Source: Phytohabitans suffuscus
GTDB lineage: Bacteria > Actinomycetota > Actinomycetes > Mycobacteriales > Micromonosporaceae
Length of the DNA stretch: 64,000 bases
Direction: 5' to 3'
Assembly (NCBI RefSeq): GCF_011764565.1
Contig: NZ_AP022871.1
Location: 9,114,320 to 9,178,319, forward strand
Position 1 is the stretch's first letter, and each line of letters starts with the position of its first letter. A model generated the notes under the pieces. It saw only the letters and a program-made list of their open reading frames with translations, was not told where the DNA came from and searched no databases. This document shows positions 45,621-54,097 of the stretch, in pieces. The position numbers and the translations under genes are program-made.

Positions 45621-48410
45621 TTAGAGGATGAACCAGTTGTGGTCAGGGGTGCCGCTGTCCTGGTACTGCTCCACGTTGGCCGAGTCCAGCGTGGACATGT
45701 CGTGGACGGCAAGGACCTTGCCGCTGTGCCGGTTCTGGATCCGGAGGGTGCCGGGGCCGCCGGTGACCACGCGCAGCCGCCACTCGTGGTCGGCGGTGCC
45801 GTTGTCGTCGTACTGCACCACCTGCGCCGAGTCCGCCGTGGACATGCCGGCGACGCCGAGCACCTTCCCGGAGTGCTGGTTGCGGATCCGGAACCAGCCG
45901 TCCACGCTCGGCAGGAACGTCCATACGTGGTCGGGCGTGCCGGTGTCCGCGTACTGCCGCACCCGCGCGGAGTTCACTGTGGACATGCCCTCCACCGCGA
46001 GCACCTTCCCGGAGTGCCCGTTCAGGATCTTGACCGGGCCGTCGGGTACGAGCCGCCACTCGTGGTCGGCGGTCCCGTTGTCGTCGTACTGCACCACCTG
46101 CGCCGAGTCGGCGGTGGACATGCCGGCGACGCCGAGCACCTTCCCACTGCCCTGGCAGAGCAGGCGGAAGTGGCCGTCGCCGCTGTCGAGCAGCCGCCAC
46201 CGCTGGTCCGCCGAGCCCACGTCGGCGAACTGCTGGACCCGGGCCGAGTTCGCCGTCGACATGCCCTCCACGGCCAGCACCTTGCCCGAGTTGGCGCACT
46301 GGAGCTTCACGTACCCGCCGCCGGCGTCGGCGATCCGCCAGAGGTGGTCGGCGGTGCCGTTGTCGGCGAACTGGACCACGTTCGCCGAGTCGCGGACCGA
46401 CATGCCGTCGACGCCGAGCACCTTGCCCGAGTGCTTGTTCCAGATCCGGAAGGCGGCCCCCGGGCGCCGCCACGCCCGGGTGCCGCCGGTCTGCGGGAAG
46501 GAGGTGACGCGCAGCCGCGCGGCCCCCATCGGGATGAGCGTGACCTGCTCGACCGGGGCGGTCGAGGCGACCGGGCCGTCCTGGAGCGGGTCGACGACCC
46601 GTTGCTGGTCGGTCTGCCACGCGGCGATCCGCTGCGCGCTGGTGGTCAGGCGCACCGGCGCGTTCGCGACGGTGAACGGGTCGGTGAGGCTGCCGCCGCC
46701 GGCGACCGCGATCGCGGCGCCCGGGACCAGGCCGTAGTTCCACGGCGAGCCGGCGCGCACGTCGTACTCCGGGAACTGGTCGGTGCCGCCGGTGCGGGTC
46801 CAGCTCTCGGTGATCCGGAGGGAGAACGCGAGCGCTCCGTAGTGGACGGAGACCGCGCCGTGCTGGCGGGGCCAGGCGCGCACGACCGGCCGCATCGGCA
46901 GCCGCAAGGTGAGCGTGTCGCCGTCCCGCCAGGTGCGGTGGACGGTCACGAAGCGCGGCCCCGGGCCGGCGGCCACGACCGCGCCGTTGATCCGCAGCTC
47001 AGGGTCGAGGCACCAGCCGGGTATCCGCACAGACAGCGGGAAGCCGACCGCCGAGGGGGTACGCAGCCGGAACGTGGCGGTGTCGGCGAACGGGTACGCG
47101 GTGTCGCAGACGACGGTCACCGGGGTGCCGGCGCCGACCCGGGCGGTCACGGTGGACGGGCCGAGCAGCGCCGCGCAGAGGCCGCCGTCCGGGGTGGACA
47201 GCCACATCTCCTCGACGTAGTAGGGCCAGCCCATGCCGTAGTTGTGCGGGCAGCACCGGTACTGGTCGATCCCGGCCCGGTAGGACTGCATGGCGAACGC
47301 GTTGCTGTACTGCCCCTGCGACTTGGCGGCGTTGTCGAGGTCGACGCTGTTGGCGCTGGTGACGTAGTGGACGGCCCGGCCGGACGGGTCGAGCGCGGCG
47401 GGCAGCGAGTTGAACGCCAGCTCCTCGGTTCGGTCGGCCCAGACCGGGTCGCCGGTGATCCGGGTGAGGATCTCGTGGCTGAGCATGTACTCGACGATCC
47501 CGCAGGTCTCGAAGCCCTGCCGGGGGTCGACCAGCGCCGGCCGCATGTTCTCGTCGCCGGCGAAGCCGCCGCCGGGGAACTGCCCGTAGTCCCGCTGGAC
47601 CGCGTCGTACAGCCGGTAGGTGGCGGCCCGGTCGGCGTCCACTCCGGACAGCACCCAGAACTGGGCCGGCTCCCGGAAGCCCTGGGTGACGTTCACGTTG
47701 TGCGCGTTGGGCAGGGCGCCGGTCCAGTCGGCGGAGTTGGCGTGGATCCGGCGGACGAGGTCGAGCAGGAAGGCGGCGCCGGTGCGGTTGTAGAGCCAGT
47801 AGACGACGTCGATCGTGTCGCCCCACCGCCAGGTGCCCCAGCCGTCCCGGAAGACCGCGGCCGGCTGGGCGTTCACGAACTGGAAGAAGCGGGTCAGGAA
47901 CGGGTCGACCCGGGGGTCGCCGGTGTACTCGGCGTGCGAGCGGAGCGCGGCCAGCATCGGCATGTGCGGCCACAGGTCGGCGTGCCCGTTGAGGCTGGCG
48001 CGCAGCGCGTTCGGGCCGAAGAATCCGTCGGCGGCCTGGGTGGCGAGCACCCCGTCCATCCAGCGCCGGGCGGTGGCCAGGACGGTGGGGTCGCCGGTGA
48101 CGTAGCCGAGGTCGACCAGGCCGCGCAGCCAGTACGGCACCTCCTCCCAGCCGCCCAGCGACGGGTCGGTCCAGCCGGTGCTCCCGTACCGCAGGAAGTG
48201 GGAGGTCTGGTCGAGGCGGCCGCACAGGCCGGTGACCTGGCGGGCCAGCTGGGTGCTCAGCCACCCCTGCGCCCGCACGGCGCCGGGCGGGAGCCGCAGG
48301 AAGGCGGCCGGGCGCAGCGGGGAGCGGTTCGCGGCGGCCGCGGGAAGCCCGAGGGCGACCGCGGGCGCGACCGCCCCGAGCGCGAGGAGCTGACGTCGAT
48401 TCATGGACAT
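45621..48410 (-). CDS. Secreted GH127-like beta-L-arabinofuranosidase with six RICIN-type repeats
   Basis: A 929-residue exported enzyme with a Tat-type leader (NRRQLLALGAVAPAVALGLP). The (alpha/alpha)6 barrel carries the GH127 metal/thiol site: QGFETCGIVEYM (Glu and Cys) and QYRCCPHNYGMGWPYYVEEMW (Cys-Cys). This is the zinc-bound cysteine nucleophile system of beta-L-arabinofuranosidases. From about residue 645 six near-identical modules of about 45 residues follow (HSGKVLAVEGMSTVNSARVR, QYDDNGTADHEWRL). They form two ricin-type beta-trefoils for carbohydrate binding. ATG 48410 and ATG 48404 are both possible starts. It is co-directional with the YtfQRT/YjfF-like importer, suggesting uptake of released furanose sugars. 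Confidence 0.87.
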   Translation of the reverse strand: MSMNRRQLLALGAVAPAVALGLPAAAANRSPLRPAAFLRLPPGAVRAQGWLSTQLARQVTGLCGRLDQTSHFLRYGSTGWTDPSLGGWEEVPYWLRGLVDLGYVTGDPTVLATARRWMDGVLATQAADGFFGPNALRASLNGHADLWPHMPMLAALRSHAEYTGDPRVDPFLTRFFQFVNAQPAAVFRDGWGTWRWGDTIDVVYWLYNRTGAAFLLDLVRRIHANSADWTGALPNAHNVNVTQGFREPAQFWVLSGVDADRAATYRLYDAVQRDYGQFPGGGFAGDENMRPALVDPRQGFETCGIVEYMLSHEILTRITGDPVWADRTEELAFNSLPAALDPSGRAVHYVTSANSVDLDNAAKSQGQYSNAFAMQSYRAGIDQYRCCPHNYGMGWPYYVEEMWLSTPDGGLCAALLGPSTVTARVGAGTPVTVVCDTAYPFADTATFRLRTPSAVGFPLSVRIPGWCLDPELRINGAVVAAGPGPRFVTVHRTWRDGDTLTLRLPMRPVVRAWPRQHGAVSVHYGALAFSLRITESWTRTGGTDQFPEYDVRAGSPWNYGLVPGAAIAVAGGGSLTDPFTVANAPVRLTTSAQRIAAWQTDQQRVVDPLQDGPVASTAPVEQVTLIPMGAARLRVTSFPQTGGTRAWRRPGAAFRIWNKHSGKVLGVDGMSVRDSANVVQFADNGTADHLWRIADAGGGYVKLQCANSGKVLAVEGMSTANSARVQQFADVGSADQRWRLLDSGDGHFRLLCQGSGKVLGVAGMSTADSAQVVQYDDNGTADHEWRLVPDGPVKILNGHSGKVLAVEGMSTVNSARVRQYADTGTPDHVWTFLPSVDGWFRIRNQHSGKVLGVAGMSTADSAQVVQYDDNGTADHEWRLRVVTGGPGTLRIQNRHSGKVLAVHDMSTLDSANVEQYQDSGTPDHNWFIL

Positions 48411-48460
48411 GTACGGATCCCTTCGGGGTAGAGCTCCGCGCCGCCGGGGAATGGTTCGGG

Positions 48461-49450
48461 TCAGGACAGGCGCTGCGCGCGGTGCAGGACGCGCTGCACC
48501 ACGACGACGAGCGCGAGGAAGGCGCCGCTGACGACCTGCTGGAACGAGGAGGTGAGCGTGCCGACCTGGTTGATGAGGCTCTGGATGACGCCGAGCAGCA
48601 GCACGCCGGCCATCGTGCCGGTGAGCCCGCCGGCGCCGCCGGTGAGCAGGGTGCCGCCGATCACGACGGCGGCGATGACGTCCAGCTCCAGGCCGGAGCC
48701 GAGGATGGTGACGCCGGAGGAGAGCCGCGCCGCGTTGAGCGCGCCGGCGAGGCCGGCGAGGAGCCCGGAGACGGCGTACACGAGGGTCTTGACCCGCGCG
48801 ACGGGCACGCCCATGAGCGCGGCCGCCTCCTCGTTGCCGCCGATCGCGTAGACGCTCTGCCCGAAGCCGGTGCGCTGCAGCAGGACCGCGCCGGCCGCGA
48901 AGAGGCCGAGCGTGATGTAGACCGGCACGGTCAGGTCGAACAGCGACGCCTGCCCGAGCGCGGCGAACGCATCGTCCTCGACCAGGTACGTGTTGGCGCC
49001 CTCGCCGGAGACCGCGAGCATGAGCCCGCGCATGCCGAGCAGCCCGGCGAGCGTGACGATGAACGGCGCCATCCCGGTGCGCGCGATGATCAGCCCCTGG
49101 ACCAGGCCGATCGTGCCGCACACGGCGAGCGGGAGCAGGAGCGCGACGAGCACGCCGTACCGGGAGCCGTAGGCGGCCAGCACCCCGGCGAGCACGAAGG
49201 ACGACCCGACCGACAGGTCGATGCCGCCACTGATGATCACGAAGGTCATGCCGATCGCGATGATGGCCACGAACGAGGAGGAGACCGCGATGTTCGCCGC
49301 GTTCTGCGGGGTGGCGAACGAGTCGAAGGCGATCCCTCCGATCAGGACGGTGGCGGCGAGCACCATCAGCGCGCCGTGGTGCTGCACGATCTGGCTGGCC
49401 CGCTCACCCCGGGCCGGCGACGCCGCGGCGGTCTCGACGGTGGCGGTCAC
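48461..49450 (-). CDS. Sugar ABC transporter permease (YjfF/RbsC-like)
   Basis: A 329-residue BPD_transp_2-family permease with about ten helices. FVAIIAIGMTFVIISGGIDLSVGSSFVLAG is the family signature, followed by APFIVTLAGLLGMRGLMLAVSGEGA and GFGQSVYAIGGNEEAAALMGVPV (ATPase-contact loop). The C-terminal half repeats the motif in IAAVVIGGTLLTGGAGGLTGTMAGVLLLGVIQSLI. Its start overlaps the preceding permease gene by four bases. With that gene it forms a YtfT/YjfF-type heterodimer for furanose sugars. Confidence 0.9.
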   Translation of the reverse strand: MTATVETAAASPARGERASQIVQHHGALMVLAATVLIGGIAFDSFATPQNAANIAVSSSFVAIIAIGMTFVIISGGIDLSVGSSFVLAGVLAAYGSRYGVLVALLLPLAVCGTIGLVQGLIIARTGMAPFIVTLAGLLGMRGLMLAVSGEGANTYLVEDDAFAALGQASLFDLTVPVYITLGLFAAGAVLLQRTGFGQSVYAIGGNEEAAALMGVPVARVKTLVYAVSGLLAGLAGALNAARLSSGVTILGSGLELDVIAAVVIGGTLLTGGAGGLTGTMAGVLLLGVIQSLINQVGTLTSSFQQVVSGAFLALVVVVQRVLHRAQRLS

Positions 49451-50412
49451 TTCTTCCTCCCGCGGGCGGCGTAGACGGCGGCCAGGATGATGACCGCCTG
49501 GACCATCTGGGTCCAGGACTGCGGCAGGTTGTGCTTGATGAGCGTGGCCTGCAGCAGCTGGATCAGCAGCGCGCCCATGACCGTGCCGAGCACCCGCACC
49601 CGCCCGCCGGTCAGCGGGGTGCCGCCGACGACCACGGCGGTGATGGCGGACAGCTCCATCAGCAGGCCGAGCGAGGTGGGGTCGCTGGCCTGCAGGCGGG
49701 CGGTGGCCAGCACGCCGGCGACGGCCGCGAGCAGTCCACTCAGGACGTAGACGGCGACCAGGATGCGGCGTACCGGAAGGCCGGAGAGCTTGGCGGCGGC
49801 CCGGTTGCCGCCGACGGCGACCAGCTGCCGGCCGAAGATGGTGCGTTTGACGACGAACGCCACGACGGCGGTGAGCACCGCCGCGACGATCACCACGAGC
49901 GGGAGCCCGAGGACCGAGCGGGAGCCCAGCGTGATCAGCGTGGGGTTGCGGAACTCGGTGAGCTGCGGGACCAGCACGTTCGCCAGGCCCCGGATGCCGA
50001 CCAGCAGCGCGAGCGTGGCGACGATCGGCTGCACCCCGGCGTACGCGACGAGCGCTCCCCCGCCGGCGCCCACCACGGCGCCGGCGGCGAGGGCGGCGAC
50101 GATCGCGACCGGCGCGCCGTACCCGAGGTAGAGCACCACCATCGCCGACGACAGCGCCATCACCGAGCCGACCGACAGGTCGATCCCCTCGGTACCGATG
50201 ACCAGCGCCATGCCGAGCGAGACGATGACGATCGGCGCGACCTGGATGAGCTGGGTGCGGAAGTTGGCGACCTCCAGGAAGTGCGGGGTGAACGCCACGT
50301 TGAACAACAGCAGCGCGAGCACCGAGGCGTAGACCCCGTACCGTTGCAGCCAGGCGAGCGCCCGGGTGCGGCCGCCGAGCGGCTTGGGCAGGGTGGCCGC
50401 GGTCTCAGCCAT
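49447..50412 (-). CDS. Sugar ABC transporter permease (YtfT/RbsC-like)
   Basis: A 321-residue permease of the same family: IVIVSLGMALVIGTEGIDLSVGSVMALSSA, VQPIVATLALLVGIRGLANVL, IFGRQLVAVGGNRAAAKLSGLPV and ITAVVVGGTPLTGGRVRVLGTVMGALLIQLLQATL. The substitution of T/E for the usual SGG in VIGTEGIDLSVGS is also found in YtfT-like proteins. Start and stop overlap its neighbours (8 bp with the ATPase gene, 4 bp with the next permease), so the importer genes form one transcription unit. Confidence 0.9.
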   Translation of the reverse strand: MAETAATLPKPLGGRTRALAWLQRYGVYASVLALLLFNVAFTPHFLEVANFRTQLIQVAPIVIVSLGMALVIGTEGIDLSVGSVMALSSAMVVLYLGYGAPVAIVAALAAGAVVGAGGGALVAYAGVQPIVATLALLVGIRGLANVLVPQLTEFRNPTLITLGSRSVLGLPLVVIVAAVLTAVVAFVVKRTIFGRQLVAVGGNRAAAKLSGLPVRRILVAVYVLSGLLAAVAGVLATARLQASDPTSLGLLMELSAITAVVVGGTPLTGGRVRVLGTVMGALLIQLLQATLIKHNLPQSWTQMVQAVIILAAVYAARGRKK

Positions 50413-51936
50413 CGCCGGTACCCCCTTCCGCGATCGCGCTCATGATGGCCTCCTCGGTCACCTCGTCGCCGGACAGCTCCCCGACGACCGCGCCGTCGCG
50501 CAGCACCACGACCCGGTCCGAGCCCTCGACCAGCTCCTCCAGGTCGGAGGAGATGAGCAGCACGCCGAGCCCTTCCGCGGCCAGCTCGTCGATGAGCGCC
50601 TGCACCTCGGCCTTGGCGCCGACGTCGATGCCGCGGGTCGGCTCGTCGAGCAGCAGCACCTTGGCGCCGGTGGCCAGTGAGCGGGCGAGCAGCACCTTCT
50701 GCTGGTTGCCGCCGGACAGCTCGGAGACCTTCTGGTGCGGGCTGGTCGCCTTGATCCGCAGCCGCTTCATCAGCGCCTCCACCACCCGGTCGACGCGGGC
50801 CTCGGAGACGACGCCGGCGCGGGAGAGGCGGGGCAGGGCGGCGAGCGCGATGTTGTCGCGCACCGACATCGTCGGCACGATCCCCTCGGCCTTGCGGTCC
50901 TCGGGCAGCAGGCTGGCGCCGGCCCGGATCGCCGCCGCCGGTGAGCCCTTGCGCAGCGGCTGCCCCGCGACGACGACGGCCCCGCCGTCGAACGGCAGCG
51001 CGCCGGCGATCGCCTTCGCGGTCTCGCTGCGCCCGGCGCCGAGCAGCCCGCCGAGCCCGACCACCTCGCCGGGGCGTACCCGGATGGAGACGTCGTGGAG
51101 CTGGTGGCGCCGCGACAGCGCGCGGGCCTCGACCACCGGCTGCCCGGTCCTGGCGCTGTGCTCGCCGGTGAACTCGGTCTGGCCGCGCAGCCGCACGTCC
51201 GCGGTGTCGCGGCCGAGCATCAGCGCGATCAGCCTGACCCGCTCCAGCTCGCGCAGCGGGCCGGTGTGCGCCACCCGCCCGTCGCGCAGCACCGTGACCC
51301 GGTCGCAGATCCGGTACAGCTCCTCCAGGCGGTGGCTGACGTACACGACCGCGATGCCGCCGGACCGGAGCCGGGCGATCACGCCGAACAGGGTGTCGAC
51401 CTCGCGCGGCTCGAGGGCGGAGGTGGGCTCGTCCATGATCACCACCCGCGCGTCGATCGAGACCGCGCGGGCGAGGGCGACCATCTGCTGCGCGCCCATG
51501 CCGAGCGAGCGCAGCGGCCGCCGCACGTCCAGCCGCAGCCCCAGCCCGGCCACGAGGCCGGCGGCCCGCGTGTTGAGGCGGCCCACGTCGATCACGCCGA
51601 ACCGGCCGCGCGGCTCCCGGCCGAGCAGGAGGTTGTGCGCCACGCTCATCTGCGGGACGAGGTTGACCTCCTGGTAGACGGTCGAGATGCCGGCGCGCTG
51701 CGCCTCCAGCGGCGTGCCGAACGAGACTGGCACACCCTGGAGGCGCAGCTCCCCCGGTCCGGCTGGTGCACGCCGGTGAGCACCTTGATGAGCGTGGACT
51801 TGCCGGCGCCGTTCTCGCCGACCAGGGCGTGCACCTCGCCCGCCGCCAGGCGGAACGTCACGCCGTCCAGGGCGAGGACGCCGGGGAACCCTTTCGAGAT
51901 TCCCCGGGCCTCGAGCACGGGAGAGCCGTCCGTCAT
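50405..51936 (-). pseudogene. Sugar ABC transporter ATP-binding protein (YtfR/RbsA-like), frameshifted after Walker A
   Basis: The gene for a two-NBD sugar ATPase starts at ATG 51936 (ARGISKGFPGVLALDGVTF, Walker A ALVGENGAGKSTLIKVLTG) and should continue as ELRLQGVPVSFGTPLEAQRA. After HQPDRG the frame shifts, because the run of five G at 51755-51751 (reverse strand) appears one base short, and the first frame dies at 51646. The remainder is intact in the other frame: QQMVALARAVSIDARVVIMDEPTSALEP, the second NBD GLGGLLGAGRSETAKAIAGAL, and ELSGGNQQKVLLARSL. As written no single protein has both Walker A and Walker B. It is either a real break, perhaps rescued by the paralogue at 54098, or a sequence error. 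Confidence 0.85.
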
Positions 51937-53000
51937 CAGTACGCGTGTCCCAGGCTGTCCTTGGCGTTCTCGGTGGTGTACTCCCGGTCGCTGATGATCG
52001 TGGTGGCCGGGATGGCCTCGCCGGCGAGGAACTTCTGCGCGGTCTGGAAGGCGAGCGGCCCGAAGCGCGGGTTGGACTCGATCACCGAGTACAGCCAGCC
52101 GTCCACGATGCCCTGCACCGCCGCGCGGGTGCCGTCGATCGACACGATCTTGACCTGGCCGGGCGTCTTGCCCGCGCCCTTGAGCGCGGTCACCGCGCCG
52201 AGCGCCATCTCGTCGTTCTCCGCGTAGATGCCGCTGGTGCCGGGCCGCGACTGGATCAGCTGCTCGGTGACCTGCTGGCCCTTCTCCCGGGTGAACTCGC
52301 CGGTCTGCTCGAACGTGATCTTGATGTTCGGCGCCTTCTCCGCGATCCGGTCCTTGAAGCCGGCGGTGCGGTCGGTGGTCACGTTGTTGCCCGGCGCGCC
52401 GAGCAGGATCGCCACCTCACCGGTGCCGCCCAGCGCCGCGACCATCTGGTCGGCGGCCCGCTTGCCCTGCTCGTAGAAGTCCGAGCCGATGAACGTGAGG
52501 TAGTCCGTGCACGGCTGGGCGTTGATCTTCCGGTCGATCGTGATGATCGGGATCTTCTTCTCCGCCGCCTGCTTGAGCACCGGCTCCCAGCCGTCGGAGT
52601 TGAGCGGGGCGATGACCAGCAGCTTCGCGCCCTGGGCGATCAGCTGCAGCACGTCGGAGATCTGCTTGGAGAACTGCGACTGCGCGTTGGTCACCCGCAG
52701 GTTGGCGACGCCCAGCGCCGCGGCCTCGTCCTTGATCGACTGGGTCTCGGCGATCCGGAACGGGTTGGCCTCCTTCTCCGACTGCGAGAAGCCGACCGTC
52801 GCGGTCTTCACGTCGAAAGCCTGGCCGCCGAACGCCTGGAGCGTGCAGGTGGGACCGTCCGGCGCGGCGCTCTGCGCCACCTGCTGGCCCGCCGAGCCCG
52901 CGGGGGCGGGGGTGTCCGCGCCGTCCTCGCCCCTGGCGCACGCGCCGGTCGCGAGAAGGGCGGCCACCGCCAGCGCCGCCCAGCCACGTCTTCTGCCCAT
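51936..53000 (-). CDS. Sugar-binding lipoprotein of the YtfQ type
   Basis: A 354-residue periplasmic-binding-protein-like lipoprotein. The leader AALAVAALLATGAC ends in a lipobox with Cys 22. The mature part matches YtfQ-type galactofuranose-binding proteins: ATVGFSQSEKEANPFRIAET, LLVIAPLNSDGWEPVLKQAAE, IPIITIDRKIN, EQTGEFTREKGQQVTEQLIQ, IYAENDEMALGAVTALKGAGKTPG and IVSIDG. ATG 53000 has AAAGGA upstream. The stop TGA overlaps the ATPase start (TGATG). It is divergent from the DeoR regulator and is the first gene of the sugar operon. Confidence 0.88.
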   Translation of the reverse strand: MGRRRGWAALAVAALLATGACARGEDGADTPAPAGSAGQQVAQSAAPDGPTCTLQAFGGQAFDVKTATVGFSQSEKEANPFRIAETQSIKDEAAALGVANLRVTNAQSQFSKQISDVLQLIAQGAKLLVIAPLNSDGWEPVLKQAAEKKIPIITIDRKINAQPCTDYLTFIGSDFYEQGKRAADQMVAALGGTGEVAILLGAPGNNVTTDRTAGFKDRIAEKAPNIKITFEQTGEFTREKGQQVTEQLIQSRPGTSGIYAENDEMALGAVTALKGAGKTPGQVKIVSIDGTRAAVQGIVDGWLYSVIESNPRFGPLAFQTAQKFLAGEAIPATTIISDREYTTENAKDSLGHAY

Positions 53001-53084
53001 GATGATCCTTTCGTGGGTGGGACCGACGCGCGCCATCGGTTGACCTCAATCAAGCACCCGTGGACGAACAAAGTCAATACCAAC

Positions 53085-53207
53085 CGATCAGGTTCGGTCT
53101 CAAACTCGATCTGAAACGGTCACGTAAGCGAGCGAGCTGGCACGGCCTGGCTTCACCCGGGCAAGGCCGGCACCTGAGTACGATCAGATCCGAAGTCATC
53201 CGATCAC
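53085..53207. promoter_or_regulatory. Repeated CGATCA boxes in the divergent DeoR/YtfQ promoter
   Basis: CGATCAG occurs at 53085-53091 and 53181-53187, and CGATCAC at 53201-53207, the last two 20 bp apart (two helical turns). The segment 53070-53210 is AT-rich for this genome. Another CGATCAG lies at 54071-54077, 21 bp before the orphan ATPase start. This distribution fits operator half-sites of the DeoR protein encoded in between. Confidence 0.5.
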
Positions 53208-53219
53208 AAGGGGTGGAAC

Positions 53220-54032
53220 GTGGCGGCGGACGACTCCCGGGGACAGGTGGAGACGCGGCGGGCGATGTTCGCGGCCGAGCGGCGCCAGCGGATCCTCGAG
53301 GTGATGCGGGCCAACGGCGCCGCCTCCCTGCGCGACCTCGCCGAGGCGGTGCAGTCCTCGGAGGTCACGGTCCGGCGCGACCTGCGGGTGCTGGAGGCGG
53401 ACGGGCTGCTCAACCGGCACCACGGCGGCGCGACGCTGCCCGGGGCGCTGTCCCGCGAGCCCACGTACGCGCAGAAGGCCCTCGTCGCCTCCGCCGAGAA
53501 GGCCGCGATCGGCGAGCTGGCCGCGTCGCTGGTCGAGGACGGCGACGCGATCGTCATCGGCGCCGGCACCACCACCCAGGTCTTCGCCCAGCACCTGGCC
53601 CGGCACAACGAGCTGGCCGTGGTGACCAACTCGCTGCTCGTCGCGCAGGCCCTCGCCGCCGCGCCGCGGATCGAGGTGGTGCTCACCGGCGGCACCCTGC
53701 GCGGGTCGATCCACGCCCTGGTGGGCAGCGCCGCCGAGCGGTCGGTGGCCGGGCTGCGGGTGCGGCGGGCGTTCATCTCCGGCAACGGGCTCACCCCCGA
53801 GCGCGGCGTCTCCACCCCGAACATGCAGGTCGCCAGCGTCGACCGGGCCCTGGCGGCGGCCGCCGAGGAGATCGTCGTCCTCGCCGACCACACCAAGATC
53901 GGCCTCGACACGATGGTGCAGACCGTGCCCACCGACGAGATCGACCACCTGGTCACCGACGACGCCGCACCCCGCGACGTGCTCGACGAGCTGGCCAACC
54001 GCGCGGTCCGCCTGCACGTCGCGAGACTGTAA
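53220..54032 (+). CDS. DeoR-family transcriptional regulator of the sugar locus
   Basis: A 270-residue regulator. N-terminal HTH: RRQRILEVMRANGAASLRDLAEAVQSSEVTVRRDLRVLEADGLLNRHHGGA (residues about 20-70), the standard DeoR signature. The C-terminal sugar-phosphate-sensing domain contains AAIGELAASLVEDGDAIVIGAGTTTQVFAQHL, VVLTGGTLRG, AFISGNGLTPERGVSTPNM and VVLADHTKIG. DeoR repressors release DNA on binding a sugar phosphate from the regulated pathway. It is divergent from the lipoprotein gene and 66 bp ahead of the second ATPase. Confidence 0.9.
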   Translation: MAADDSRGQVETRRAMFAAERRQRILEVMRANGAASLRDLAEAVQSSEVTVRRDLRVLEADGLLNRHHGGATLPGALSREPTYAQKALVASAEKAAIGELAASLVEDGDAIVIGAGTTTQVFAQHLARHNELAVVTNSLLVAQALAAAPRIEVVLTGGTLRGSIHALVGSAAERSVAGLRVRRAFISGNGLTPERGVSTPNMQVASVDRALAAAAEEIVVLADHTKIGLDTMVQTVPTDEIDHLVTDDAAPRDVLDELANRAVRLHVARL

Positions 54033-54097
54033 CGGACTCTTTACGACTCCGCGTGAGTACGGAATCATCGCGATCAGTCTTCTGCGAGGGGGCACCC

